In this document: positions 33,843 through 47,205 of the stretch, piece by piece
Layout of the letters: each line of letters opens with the position of its first letter
Numbering within the stretch: position 1 is the stretch's first letter
From: Sipunculus nudus
Taxonomy: Eukaryota; Annelida; Sipuncula; Golfingiida; Sipunculidae
Assembly (NCBI GenBank): GCA_026874595.1
Contig: CM049306.1
Coordinates: 47,800,019-47,864,018 of the forward strand
Reading direction: 5' to 3'
Length of the DNA stretch: 64,000 nucleotides
Notes under the pieces: model-generated
The model's input: only the letters and a program-made list of their open reading frames with translations
Databases searched by the model: none
Told to the model about the DNA's origin: nothing
Made by a program: the position numbers and the translations under genes

Positions 33843-35516
33843 TTCTTTCAGCTTTGGCCCTTCAACATGGCTGATCACCATGGGGGATCTCCAAATGAAT
33901 TGTGTTCTGACCCTAACCTCTGAAAAAACCCTAGCCAATTGTTAAAATCTGGTCATTACTTTTTGATTAAAATTGTTAACATACAAACTAACCAGCCTAA
34001 AAACACAATAACATGATACTGCCTGGTAGGGCAGTAATGAATATAAAATAAGAAGTGCATGATGGAGTGGTGTCCTTTAATGGTGGTTCCACTGGATTGG
34101 GATATGGGTGATTATGTTGTGTGGTTCAGTAACCATATTGAGCTTCAGTGTAGTGACCCTGTGGCTCTTAAACTGGTTACATGTACTCAGCGGGGTATTA
34201 GACGTCCATTAAACTGTCACAAAGAAAGAGCTGTAAAATGATTTTATTAGATGTACACCACCTGATGCGGAACAAATGTATCACTACAGTCAAGTCTTTG
34301 CTACATGTTTTATCTGCTAGCAAGAATAGACTGGTGCACCAGGCAGCCTGGACCTCAAAAGCAAACCATTAGTTAATAGAATATGCCAGTGTCTCATTGA
34401 ACATAGACATAAATGTTTGCAGCTGATATATAAGTCACTGTACAGTTTATCCTGGTCCTTTTACCGTCATTTTATCAAGTCTTTTCCCATTATCAAGCTG
34501 GAAATAAATAATTTCTTCAAATGTGTTAATGGCTTACTGGACAATGAATACTTTGAACAGCCAGCTGTTTGGATAATACTATTTAGCAGGAAGTCTTTGA
34601 TCAAATAATTGGTACTGGATTCTGTGGTCTGTTGCATAGTCATCACAATTCTGTGAGATATGGAAATTTTTCATTGGAACAATATTATCTACAACAGGGC
34701 TTGACATTAACATTTTGAAAGATGTGTCCCAGTTGGGCAAATAATGTCTAGTTTTAACTTGCCTACATAAACTTTTACTTTCCATGCAAAAATTAGTGAT
34801 CACAGCCATGAACAGTGTGTTCGGAATGATTGTGTTGCATGTTTTATTGCATGTGAGATAAAGAAAGTGTTCAATTGTTGATAATGAAAGTGTTCTAATG
34901 TTATTTGTTAGGTAATTTTTTCTTTATTATTTGTTCATATTAACACACAGGTAATTAAGAAAAAAATATGATTTAATTTGTCCAAGGGAATGAAGAGATA
35001 AAATGGGTAACTTAAAATTAGATGTGATACAGTCATTTTGGCAAAAGTTCATGTTGGACCCCTTTGCCCTGTCATTTATGTGGGAAGCAACTTTTTGTTG
35101 CCTGACCATTTTCTGGAACTTTTACTTGCCCCTTTGCATGTGCATACCTATTAATGTTGAGCCCTGTTAAAAGGGCTGTAACAATCAATACATAATCTCA
35201 TGATGCATGTGTAATTCTTCTTAGACAATATGTTTCAAGATATCATACATACAAGTTAATAACCACCTTGTGTGAACCAGGAGCAGATCACAGGACTCAA
35301 AACGTGGAAGTCACGAGTTCAAATCTCAGCTGAGGAGGGGTTAGATTTTCACAGTCAGCCCTCACCTAGGTGAGTATTTTGCAGGCTTAATGGGAAATTT
35401 ATAAAAAAAAAAATGTTTAAGGACATTTTACTTGCAAATGGTGCAATATGGCTTACTTATAAAGCATTGTTACATATATATGTTTAAGAACAGTTCCTTA
35501 ATTAATTTAATTAATT

Positions 35517-35660
35517 AAGTTTTGGAACACTTCCCTTTTAGTTACATGCAGTATTTTATTTTGTAACTTATTTTAGAATTACTCGCAGAAGTTTTGGAAC
35601 ACTTCCCTTTTAGTTACATGCAGTATTTTATTTTGTAACTTATTTTAGAATTACTCGCAG
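35517..35660 (+). repeat. Perfect 72-bp tandem duplication
   Basis: Copies 35517-35588 and 35589-35660 are identical by eye. The second is followed by a partial AAGTT. Confidence 0.92.
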
Positions 35661-36339
35661 AAGTTAATGCCATCATCATAAAAAGTACAGATTGTTACCA
35701 CTGTGTCCTTTTCAGGAATCAGAGAGATTATACTTGTTTACACAATTCTTAGTACTGAGTCAATAACAAATGTGGTTTTGACCACAAATTAACAATAACT
35801 CATGATTAGGTGATGTGGGCTTGTACCCTTGGATAACCTCATGGAACGTGATTTAGAATCAGGATCTGACTTGGACAGATGATACACAATGTGGTATCCT
35901 GTAGGGTGGAGCCTGGTACTTGTGGTGGGATCACATGGATGATAAATTAAGATGAAATTATATGTCAGTGTGGCAATACACTAGCTCGAGCCATGGGACA
36001 TACAGTGCAACATGTGCATTGTATGTGGTATCACAACCATTCATGGTGCAAACTGACAGATTGTTTCTTGATATTTCTCTGAAATCATAAATCTGATCAT
36101 TGTATCAGGGTAAGGGAGTTTTGTTATTGTATCCTCTGAAATAGAGTTTTGTGGACATTATCTTACCGCACTGTTTCTGCCCTACTACCAGGTTCATCTA
36201 CTGAGTACTCCACTGAAACCCTTGAACATGATTAGTTGTATCACAAACAATCATTTTCAAGTGGTGTCCATGCATCTTTTCATCTTTTTTAATGAAAATA
36301 GCACATATCTGAGCAGTGGTTCAGTGTATTTTGCTTAAA

Positions 36340-36700
36340 TTGTGCATGTTCTTAGGTCTAGAGCTTGAATACCTTCTCATACTCGAGACTGGTGGTGCCA
36401 TCGGCAATCGTTTTTGCATGGATCCACCCTGCTTTGGATGAAAATCACTCATATCAAAGCATCAGCCCAAGTATCAGAAATATTGCATGTGCACTCATCC
36501 ATAGTGGATAGCTTTCTCATACACAAGACAGGTTGAGACACCAACTATCATGTATTTATAAAATATATTTACACATTTTACCTCAGGATTGGTTTTACAT
36601 ATCAGCTTGAATTTTGCATGCTATAGATCTAGGATAGCATTATCTTGTACAGGTGACTGGTGGTGCCACCTGCAATTTTTTTTTATTTTCTTGTGGTTTG
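36340..36700 (+). mobile_element. Family B remnant
   Basis: Degraded internal units with GACTGGTGGTGCCATCGGCAA (about 36390) and GACTGGTGGTGCCACCTGCAA (about 36656), plus AAATCACTCATATC. No termini recognisable. Confidence 0.55.
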
Positions 36701-38602
36701 TCAGTGTACAGTGTAGCCTGTGATTTATAAATTATGTGTTTAAAACTCAGTATTTACTGTTTTCTGAGTTCTTGGAATTTCTACCATCCCTCTATAGATA
36801 TTCAGATAGCAAGCCAGGCCAACCTTTCTTTTGCCTGTGATGATAAATATGTTTTCTCAGCTTGTTATATTGTCATGTCAGTTGGATAATCCTAAGTCAC
36901 CTGTGCTACTGTAGATTGATTCCTTCTATGTCTCTTAACTGGGAGTATGTTTTGTGAGTTGTCTATAAATTACTGCAGGAAATGTCTTTTATGCTCATCA
37001 GAATTGTATTTGCACTGCAAGATACATGAAGCTAGTGGCCAAACGCTGTCTGTATGGACACCACTGAGTCTGTAAATCAATAAACAGGGCTGTATGAGCC
37101 CTCACTGTGGATTTATAAAATAGATTTAATCAATCAGGCATGAAAATTTAATGTCTTTCCTATAAAAAAAACTAACATTAGTACTTAAGATGATTGCTGT
37201 ATTATTTCAAAATGCCATCGTATATGAAAAATGCAAACAGATATATATCATATATTTGGCTGCTAGCCTGTATATCACTGAAATGAACTTGTAATGGCAG
37301 CATGTAAGAGTATGGATTGTAAATAGTCATTTTCAAGGTCAGCGGCTCCATAATGGACATTTGTATATGAGCCAGTTAATTGTTTTCCTGTCGCCAAAGA
37401 CAGATTATTAAAGTGCAGGAAGCCCAATAAGTAAGATAATGTGAGAGACAGGGAATTCTTTAATGGTTCTTCTGAGACATCAAATTAATACCATCGATGA
37501 TGAATGAGACATTATCCCAGCTTGCATGACATGCTTGGACCATTTTTATACAACATAGGGGTGATGTTCTGCTAAATGTTAGCCAGCTTTCCCAACTCGC
37601 ATTATCTGGCCAAATAAAGTCTTTGTGACCACCAAGGTTGCACCCATTAGCTGTAATGCTTGGCAGTTGGGACTTGCTCAGCTGGAATTATATATAGCAG
37701 CAGCAAGGAATGGTCTAATAGTACTAAGATCTAGATTTAGTTAGCACATGTTTAATATGAGGTAATGAAGGTTGACTGTTGTCCCATGGGGTCAGACTTG
37801 GGTTAATGCGCTAATACAGAGGTATTTGCGGTGTATAAATACCTCAGAGAACACCCAGGACTTGAATGACACCTGTTCATGGCATCGATTATTGACCTTT
37901 ATGTCAGGTTTATTTGGTGCCATTGTTTCTCTTGATTTCTTGTGAAATAACTGACTCTGGAAAAAAGAGTCGGCAGAAATGCCAAGCCCAAAAAATTCTG
38001 TAAGCTGGAACATGATGGCTGTGGTCCAAATGAAGTAATTTATTTTTTCTCTTAGCTGGTTCTGCCACAGGAAATGTATTTAACAGGGTTCACAACCTTA
38101 TGGGAATATTGTGGTAATGTACTATTGATTTATACAGTGTTGCCTGGTTTACAGAGGTCTCCAAGATAATGGAATTGATATTTGTACATTGATTGTTTCA
38201 TTCTCCTTGTAGAATTGCTTAAAAGTAAAATCTACAGATATTTTGCTTAGATTGACTCAGATAAGTATTTAATTTAACAGATTAAGTGTTTTTTTTTCTG
38301 TCACTTGAAAAGGAGTTATTTTCAAAAAACCACAGAAGGTTAAAATATTTTAAACCTAGAATGGCACTCAATGGAGTGCATGCATACCTCTGCCAAGGGA
38401 AATGATGCTTACTAAATGCACCTCTCTTCCCTGATTCCCACCAAAACCTATAGGGATCTCCACCAGCCAGCAAATATCCACCTCTCATCATCATTTAGGG
38501 GAAATTTGTTCTGTAGTGTTTACATTATCCTGAAAATTAGAAATAGCACTCAGTACATTACACAAATATCTACAACATCAGAAGTATTTTGATGGCTCTG
38601 CT

Positions 38603-39225
38603 CATTGTTCTTCACCATCGCTGTAGGCGAGAGACATAGTTATGGTGAGCGTCTGTCCGTCTTTCCATCTGTCTGTCTCACATTTTTTAACATAATAACT
38701 AAAAAAAATTTGAGGTATAGTCACTAAATTTGCAGCATTGATGCACCTAATCAAGGGCTACCATAGTTCAAGTTTGAACATGGATGACCGTGACACAAGG
38801 TCACAGTGGTAATACTACTAAAATGATATCAACGCAATAAACCAAAAAAGAATTTGAGTTACAGTCACCAAACTTGCAGTATTGATGCATCTTATCAAGC
38901 GCTAGGTCAAGATTGAACATGGATGACCTTGAGACTTTTTTCAAGGTCACAGGGGTGATATTGCTAAAATGATGTCAACCCAGTAACTGAAAAAGAATTA
39001 GATGTTAAGTCACCAAACTTACAGCATTGATGCACCTTGTCAAGGGCTAGTCCAAGTTTAAACATGGATGACCTTGAAGCATTTTCAAGGTCTCAGCAGT
39101 GATAATGCTTAAAGAATATTAATGCAAGAACTCAAAAAGAATTTAAGGTACAGTCACCAAACTTACAGCATTAGTGCACCTAATCAAGGGCTGTCATAGT
39201 GTAAGTTTGAAAATGAATGACCTCA
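38603..39225 (+). repeat. 145-bp tandem family C, about four units
   Basis: The block GCATTGATGCACCTAATCAA (with variants) recurs at about 38735, 38877, 39023 and 39169, together with GAACATGGATGACC and CAAGGTCACAG. A CACCAT..ATGGTG hairpin and GTCTGTCCGTCTTTCC precede the array. It abuts family A. Confidence 0.8.
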
Positions 39226-41092
39226 ATGCATTTTTAGCTCAGCTGACTGAAAGTCATCTGAAAGTCAAGAACCTTGTAAATTGGGATTCTGAGAGGTCCA
39301 TGAAAAATCTCCTTGGAAACCAGAAATTAGGTCTCTGTTACCCATATCCTTTGCGCTATGGGTCCCCAAAGTACCCCCCAGAAAAGTCAAAAATTTCATA
39401 CAAAAACTTCAATATCTCATTAACTACTTGACTGATGGTCATGATTTTTGGCATACATATTGATCATGAGATGTTCCATCACTTCCTGCAGACTGGTGGC
39501 GCCACCTGTATTTTTCGATTTTTTACAATTTTTTTTCTCTATTTTTGAGACCTTTAAAAATGTGAACATCTGTTAACAAGGCACAAATCGTTAAGACTAG
39601 ACCTAGAATCTTCATTCTTGATACACTTAGAGGTCCATGAAAAATCACCTTGGAAACCAGAAATTAGGTATCTGTTACCCATATCCTTCGAGCTATGGGG
39701 CCCCAAAGTACCCCCCAGAATAGTAAAAAATTTCATACAAAAACTTCAATATCTCAATAACTACATCACTGATGGTCATGATTTTTGGCATACATATTGA
39801 TCATGAGATGTTCCATAAGTTCCTGCAGACTAGTGGCGCCACCTGTATTTTTCGATTTTTTAACGATTTTTTCCTCTATTTTTGAGACGTTTAAAGATGC
39901 TGTCATCTGTTAACGTGGCACAAATCGTAACCCCCCAGAATAATGGAAAATTTGATAAAAACACACTGCAACATCTCAATAACTACAACACAGATGGTCA
40001 TGATTTTTGGCATACATATTGATCAAGAGGTGTTTTATCAGTACCTGCAGACTGGTGGCGCCACCTGTATTTTTTCAAATTTTCACAATTTTTTTCTCCT
40101 ATTTTTGAGACCTTTAAGGATGTAGTTATGTGTCAACAGGGTACAAATCGTAACAACTGGACCTAGAATCTTCATTCTTGACACACAGGGAGACTCATGA
40201 TAAGTCTCCATGGAAACCTGAAATTAGGTCTCTGTTACCCATATCCTTTGAGCTATGGCACTCCAAAGTACAGCACAGAATAATGGAAAATTTGATACAA
40301 AAGCTGAAGTATCTGAACAACTAATGCAGAGATCACCATAATTGTTTTCATGGATATTGATCATGGAGTGTTTCATCAGTTTCTGCAGACTGGTGGCACC
40401 ACCTGTATTTGTTCAGGTTTTTTTACGAATTTTTTCTCTATTTTTGAGACCTTTAAAGTTATGAACATCTGTTAACAGGGCACAAATCATTAAAACTGGA
40501 CCTAGAATCTTCATTCTTGACACACAGGGAGACCCATGAAAAGTCTCCATGGAAACCTGAAATTAGGTCTCTGTTACCCATATTCTTTAAGCTGTATGGC
40601 TCCAAATTACCCCCCAGAATAATGGAAAATTTGATAAAAACACACTACAACATCTCAATAACTACAACACAGATGGTAATGATTTTTGACATACATATTG
40701 ATCATGACCTGTTCCATCAGTTTCTGCAGACTGGGTGCGCCACCTCTATTTTTTTCAAATTTTTATGATTTATTTTCTCTTTTTTCGATACCCTTAAAGA
40801 TGTGGTTATCTGTCAACAGAGTACAAATCGCAACAGCTGTACCTATAATCTTCATTCTTGTCATGCAAGGAGGCCCATGAAAAGTGCCTGTGGAAACTTA
40901 AAATTAGGTCTCTGTTACCCATATCCTTCAAGCCATAGGACTCCGAAGTATCCCTCTGAATAATGGACAATTTGATACAAAAGCTGAAGTATCTGAACAA
41001 CTAATGCAGAGATCACCATGATTCTTTGCATGGATATTGATCATTAAGTGTTTTTATTAGTTTCTGCAGACTGGTGGAGCCACCTGTATTTT
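39226..41092 (-). repeat. 338-bp satellite (family A), copy 3, six units, inverted
   Basis: CTGCAGACTGGTGGCGCCAC (or variants) occurs at about 39487, 39823, 40047, 40383, 40724 and 41063. Spacings are 336, 224, 336, 341 and 339 bp. The short interval is a roughly 115-bp internal deletion near 39930. The left end is TTTTTAGCTCAGCTGACTG with an immediate AGTCATCTGA complement. Orientation is opposite to copies 1 and 2. Confidence 0.88.
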
Positions 41093-41987
41093 TGTACCCG
41101 CCAAAATGAAGTTTTGCGGATACTATGTTTTTGACCGGGTTCCTCCGCTGTTGCCGCATTCGTTTCTAGAGAGCTCCTCTGGGACTTGATTTTATGAGCT
41201 TTCCAAGCTCATATCTCTGGAACCTTTTGACTGATCAGTAAATAAAATTTATACAAATGTAGCCCTTGGATAGCTCTCTAACATACACAAAAAAATGGTG
41301 GCGCCACCTGTAACCATGTTCGCACAGTGTCCATCTGTTCATCTGCCTTTGATTAAAATCACTCATATCTCTGCAGTGAATTGACTAATTCACCTGAAAT
41401 TCGGCATGCGTACCATGCGTACCTGCAACAGTTTTTGCACAGTGTCTGTCTGTTTGTCTGCCATGCAATAAAGTCACTCACATCCTGGCAGTGGTTTGAC
41501 ATGTCTGCCTAGAATTTTGCAGTTTTATACATCCTGGAAAGCTCTCTTGATTTTATGACAGATGGCGCCACCTACATTCTAGTTTATGCTGCAGACATCC
41601 AAGCTCATATCTCGGGAACTGTTTGACGGATTGGGCCAAAGTTTTGCATATGTATAGATCTCATATAGCTCTTTATCATACGCAAAACTGGTGGCGCCAC
41701 CTGCAACCATTTTTGCACAACATCCGTCAGTTTGTCTGCCATGGGCTAAAATCACTCGTGTACATGTATAGTGGTTTGACTTATCAGCCTTGTATACAAC
41801 TTGGACAGCTTTCTGGATTTTGTGGTAGGTGGCACAACCTACATACACATTTCAGCTGCAGACATCTATGCTAATATGCAACACTTCACTCTATTTCCCC
41901 TTGCCACTCAGTCCATGCCTCACTTTACCCATTCCCCTCTTATTTTGGCGGATACACCTAGTCGCTTGTCGACTACCCGTATTCTAG
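41093..41987 (+). mobile_element. Helentron-like element (family B) copy 2
   Basis: Begins TTTGTACCCGCCAAAATGAA with the GTTTTGCGGATAC hairpin partner. Internal palindromes at about 41297, 41562, 41690 and 41825. It ends GGCGGATACACCTAGTCG, then a TAGTCG/CGACTA stem-loop and CCCGTATTCTAG (41976-41987) before TT. It directly adjoins the family A array. Confidence 0.8.
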
Positions 41988-42540
41988 TTCTAACATTATT
42001 TTTAACACAAAGGTAAAGGTATATGGTTTATATACAAATTACTCGGAGGACTTGGTGTTTGATAGGAAAAAAGGTATCTGAGGTTTATATGCCGACCTTG
42101 TCAGTATGGTCAGTCTCATCCAACCTTACACTTTTATTTCATGCATGGCTAATTAGGCCTGTTCACTAGTGCAGCTTTTCCTGCCATATTGGGAGCTATG
42201 AGTTTGTCCATGACCATCTATAGTGCCCATGCATTCACTACTGGCAGACTGGACCTTCGAAGATATGTAGGTTGGAAAGTTTCCCAGTTGGCTGATATGG
42301 TATGTGGTAAACAAAGCTTGATGCTGGTACATTGATAGTAAATAGTTGATCCTGGTGAGCCAACGGTATTAAATTTCAACTTTCAGCTTCGTTCACCGAC
42401 CGTGACTCCATATCTAAGAAGTACATGTATTTAAAAAATGTAAATGCATTAAAATGTGGAAACATATAGATATGTTCCAGGGATAAGTCAGGATGTGATT
42501 TGTCTAAATTGTTGTATTTAACATTTTTATTCATTATTAA

Positions 42541-43720
42541 TTGTATCCGCCAAAACAGAGTTTTGCGGATACTATGTTTTCAGCCCCCCGCCGCAGCCGC
42601 GTAGGTGTCTGGAGAACTCCTTCTTTACCGCTGGGCGGAATTTTACGAAACCCTGGATTATATTTGGATCACGTTAACTGCTGTGAAATTTTGTTTTGAC
42701 CTCTGACCTTTCCTCTGCGCTCTGCGTCCATCTGTGCGTCTGTGTTCACACATAAACCCCCATATCTCTGGACTCGTTTGACCAATTGGGCTGAAATTTT
42801 GCACGTTTATACATCTTGGATAGGTTTTCAATTTTTGTGACAGGTGGCGCCACCTACCTCCCCGTTTACGCTCCAGACATTCATGCAAATATTTCAGGAC
42901 TGGTTTGATGGATCAACCTGACATTTTGCATATGTATAGGTCTTACATAGCCCTTAACATATCCAAAACAGGTGGCACTACCTGCAACCATTTTTGCACA
43001 GCGGCCATCTGTTTATCTGCCTTTGGATAAAATCATGCATATCTCTGCAGTGGTTGGACTTATTCTCCTGAAATTTTGCACGTTTATACATTTTGGATAG
43101 ATTTTTTGTTGATATGACAGGTGGCGCCACGTATCTATGTGTTTGCAGTGCAGACATCCATGCTGACATCTCAGGACTCGTTTGACCGATTGGGCTGAAA
43201 TTTTACGTTTATTCATCTTGGATAGTTTATTTCATTTTTGTGACAGGTGGCGCCACTTACCTCTCCGTTTATGGTCCTGACAACCATGCTAATATCTCAG
43301 GACTGGTTTAATTGACATATCAGCCTGAAATTTTGCATGTGTATTGGTCAAACATAGCCCTTTATTATACCCAAAACTGGTGGCTGCACCTGCAACTGTT
43401 TTTGCACAGCGTCTGCCTTCGGATAAAATCATGCATATCTCTGCAGTGGTTGGACTTATTCACATGAAATTTTGCACATGTATACATCTTGGATAGGTTT
43501 GTTTTGTTGCTATGACAGGTGGCGCCACCTATCTCCCTCCCTCCAGGTGATTCAGCCTTTACATCATAACAATACCAACTAATCTATATCTCTCATGTAA
43601 TATGTCATCTGCCACATAAGGTATTAACATTACCTCTGTATCCTATCACCACTTCGACCGCACCTCTCTGATTTAGGCGGATACACATAGTCACTTGTCG
43701 ACTCTCCATATTCGAGTTTT
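42541..43720 (+). mobile_element. Helentron-like element (family B) copy 3
   Basis: 5' TTGTATCCGCCAAAACAGAG pairs with TTTTGCGGATAC. Internal half-units at about 42844, 42970, 43121, 43245, 43378 and 43518. The 3' subterminal repeat GGCGGATACACATAGTC is at about 43677. The terminal stem-loop and CTAG are changed to TCTCCATATTCGAG. Confidence 0.82.
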
Positions 43721-45711
43721 CATCTGCCCTTGTTTCATTCAAGAGATATGTGCATATGGCGACCTTGTATGTTAGATGATGTGGAATTGTATGACTTAAA
43801 ACAAGACGAGTCACAACTATTGCCATTCGGAAAAATGGATCTTGTTTTTAAGTTGTTTGTCTATTTGTAAGTGATACAATATATGAAATCTCCAAGCAGG
43901 GCTGTATTTTGTAATAAAAGTTTATTCCTGTATCAACATAGACAGAATATTCTAGTACTGTCTGTAAAATTAAACTCTGTAATGTTCAACTCTTGTTGCT
44001 GGCAGCAAATTAATCCTGTAGCTATTTTGTTACATTTCAAAAATGCAGTATGTTCTTCTCAAAAGATGTATTATCTCCCCATTTGTTATTGTTAAGTCTA
44101 GTTTTTTTAATTGAAGACCTGAATCTTGGGCGTTAGCATGCACCATCAGATGTATCTTAAATGAACTTTAACCATGCATACTGATGCCAGTTAGATCATC
44201 TGCTCAAGACTAGTCTTACTATTTTAGTTAAAAAAAATACTCTGTCATACAAAATCTGTCGGCCAAAGTTCTGCCAGGCCAGGTGATTTGAGAAAAAAAT
44301 TACAGTGACATCTGTTGATAAAGCTAAAGAACTAGCTGTCACACACTTCCAGACCATAAAGGAAGTGTCCAACAGGAAATAAAATAGCATTCAGGTTTTG
44401 AAAATTCATTGAACTTAGGTGTTTAGTGTTGTATTTTGCTGGCAATTTTCCTTTTATATATAGACAAGAATGTCTCTTTCCAGCAGTTATTTGACAAAAT
44501 ATTTCCTGATATAATATTGTATGGTTTGACACTGGCACATAAATATGAGGTTGATTGAAATGGTAACAATTTCACACCAATGATTTTACAGAAGACATCT
44601 CTGAAGTGATGGTCGCTCATTCAAAAAAGTTTCTGTAGCTCTTTGTTTAAACCCTTGTTTCAATCAGTTTATGTTAAAATAAATTAGGCTCAACTGATAA
44701 TCCTCAGTACTGCACACTTTCTGTTGTAGAATTATATTTAGTGTTATATGCAAATGTAGTGACCATAGGTCCATTTGTTCCCTCTTGTTTGTTTCATTTG
44801 ATAAGGCTTTGCAGTTTTGACCTTATTAAAATAATAAACTGTCTCAAGAATATTTCTCAGTGGTACCCTGATTGTGCTACTCCCATATCCAGACCATTTT
44901 GCCAATTAATGGCACTGCATCATAGTGTGACTGTGAAAAAAAAACCCTCCTCACTTCATCAGGTAAAAATGTTTGTTGCGTTTGTCAGGCCAGAATTGAG
45001 TGTCTGATTACTGATGTAAAATTCTATTTTTGTGTCTACCAAGCCACTTGTACCAGCAGTCAAAGCCTTCAGGGTTCTGGCTAGAAGTGAATTTTTAGAG
45101 CAATCTTGCCAGCAACTGTTGCCTTAAGCCTCCTTGAAGCTGTTTGCAGAAGTAGTGCAAATATGAAGTGGGTAAAAAAGATTTTGGATGAGTCTGCAGC
45201 CAGCAGAAACCATATTTGTGCTTGCAGTAAAATGACAGCAGTTTCAGATCAAGAGAGGTTGTCGGACCATTACTGCTATCTAACAGTAGAACATGTGGTG
45301 CAGAAAGGACGTTTAACCACCGAACGTCTGGTCCACTTGTTGTAAAAAAAATTTGTCAGCTGGAAGGATTTCTACTTCACAAGAGATCAATACATGGACT
45401 TAAGTGAACTGTCACATGCAGAGCTGATATGAGAGTTCCAGAATTTCATTTTCTGCTGATGTTCTCTAGTTAGCTTGCTGAATCATCCATCTGATTGAAC
45501 AATAGTTGAAAATGTTTAATGCTGAGTATTGTTAGGTGCACGATGTCTGTGTACCTTAAGATTGACTCGTTAGAAAGTAATTTATAAAACAAAATGAAAA
45601 ATCAGTTTTATATTATAATCAGAGAATTTCAGTATTTTTGAAATATGTAATGCAGTTTATAAATATTAGTTGCATTTTAAACTATATTTAAGTATATCTA
45701 CATATATGTTA
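43721..45711. other. No gene or repeat recognised
   Basis: Open frames at 44741-45007 and 45106-45345 (plus strand, 88 and 79 codons) lack splice support and known motifs. Confidence 0.4.
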
Positions 45712-46314
45712 CAGTGCACATATATTGGGAATCCAGTTCAGTTCGGAACTCAACTAGTTCAGATGGGAATTCCCACGTCAACTAGTTGAGATGAGAATTC
45801 CCGTGAAAACTGGTTAACTCAAGTTTACATGGGAATTCCCTTCTCAATGGTTACCTTAGAATAGTCACTGTTATTCCAATTTCAACCAGTTTAGTTTGGA
45901 ATATTCAAATGTACATTGATTGACATGGGGATATCCTGAAGTCAATCATTTGACTTTGGAATATCATGGAATACACTATAGTTTACTGTAGACATTGACT
46001 AGTAAAGTATTTACTTGAATGAGAGAATAGTTTGGATTTGGGAAAATATTTCCATTATTTTATAGTAAAAATGTATGTATTATCACCTTATGATCAGTCA
46101 AACATTTGTTACACATTTGTTATTCAGTGTAAAAGAATATAGACAGATTGATCATCTAGATATTCCTAAGTAAAAAATGTCAACCAGTGTACTTTGGAAT
46201 ATTCCAAGTTCAACTAGTTGAGATGGGAATTCCCATCTCAACCAGTTGACTTGGGAATTCCCATCTTAACTGACTCAGTTCCAAACTCAACTGGATTCCC
46301 ATGTACACTAGCTG
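45712..46314. mobile_element. 603-bp foldback-type MITE with nested palindromes
   Basis: Terminal inverted repeats of about 55 bp: left CAGTGCACATATATTGGG then AATCCAGTT; right, reverse-complemented, CAGCTAGTGTACATGGG then AATCCAGTT. Both continue into GATGGGAATTCCC. A 40-bp near-perfect palindrome at 46210-46249 is centred on GGGAATTCCC. Target duplication not clear. Confidence 0.75.
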
Positions 46315-46639
46315 TGACATGTATTCACATAAATTAAGTCTTTGAATTTCAAAGCAGTTATAAGAGGTTTTATGGGGTATGTATGTAAATATATGATTAA
46401 TGAAATTTTTACCTGTAGGCCACATCAGTTCCACTGAGTAATTAACAGAGAAAAGCTGCATGCTTATTAATCTGAAAACTTTTTGACCTATTTATTTTTT
46501 ACAATGACATCCCTTCAGATATTATGTTGAAGGTCATATGTGTGACATTGTTGCTTCAGTGTACCTGAAAGAAGAAAGTTTGTGTATGACCTGATGTTGT
46601 CAGAGTAGCAGATCCTGGTAAGAGGCCTGTACAGGAGAC

Positions 46640-47205
46640 GGCTCCTATTTATCACCGAGGTAGTCTGGTAGATGTTGGCCAGATACATTTGGTTGTCAAA
46701 AGTGCATTTGCTTTTGGCATGAAAAGGCAGGTCCCTTTGGGGTACCGGTTTGCCTGATAGGCCAGAAGAGGAAATAGCCTCAGCCGCATTAGATGTAAAA
46801 ATATGAACCCCGCCTCATAATACGGAAACATTATCAATACCCATCTGACAAACCGTCCTCTTGACTGAATGCAGCCCTATCATGGATATTGATTTTGGTC
46901 ATTTGTGATCTATGGCAGTAACTGCTTTGGACGGTGAACTTTTCTTGGTTGTCCCTGCTGGGGCCTGTGTGTCCCCTGTAATTGGCCAGAACTCTTTAGC
47001 TGCTCATCCCCTTGTCCCAGCAAAGCTTGTTGTTGAAACAGAACAGTCTGCCTGTCTGGTTCCCCAAAAGAGCTTCCAGATTCTGCCATCTAACTCTGTG
47101 TGCAAGAACTTCAATTATGCAGTGATGAAACTGAGAAATTTAATCACGTGCCAAAGAACTTCAGATTTAATCATTGCAGGAATTCGAAGTTTTGGCCCAT
47201 TTTAG
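46640..47205. other. GC-richer block, unique sequence
   Basis: Base composition is clearly less AT-rich than the surroundings. The plus-strand 97-codon frame at 46912-47205 has no family resemblance or splice sites. Could be a regulatory or conserved non-coding element; nothing in the sequence proves it. Confidence 0.25.

Noticed and set aside
39226-41987. CRISPR-like regular repeats
   Set aside because: Units are 130-340 bp and diverged, in a eukaryotic genome; they are transposon or satellite arrays.
42541-43720. Canonical Helitron with 5'-TC inserted between A and T
   Set aside because: All copies share TTGTA upstream of the first TC, so the 5' end lies further out; the subterminal repeat layout fits a Helentron better.
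46210-46461. 83-codon minus-strand frame with repeated QLVEMGIP-like peptides
   Set aside because: It is the translation of the GGGAATTCCC palindromic MITE, not a protein repeat.
46912-47205. 97-codon plus-strand frame
   Set aside because: No domain, no splice signals, and length is not exceptional in a GC-richer block.
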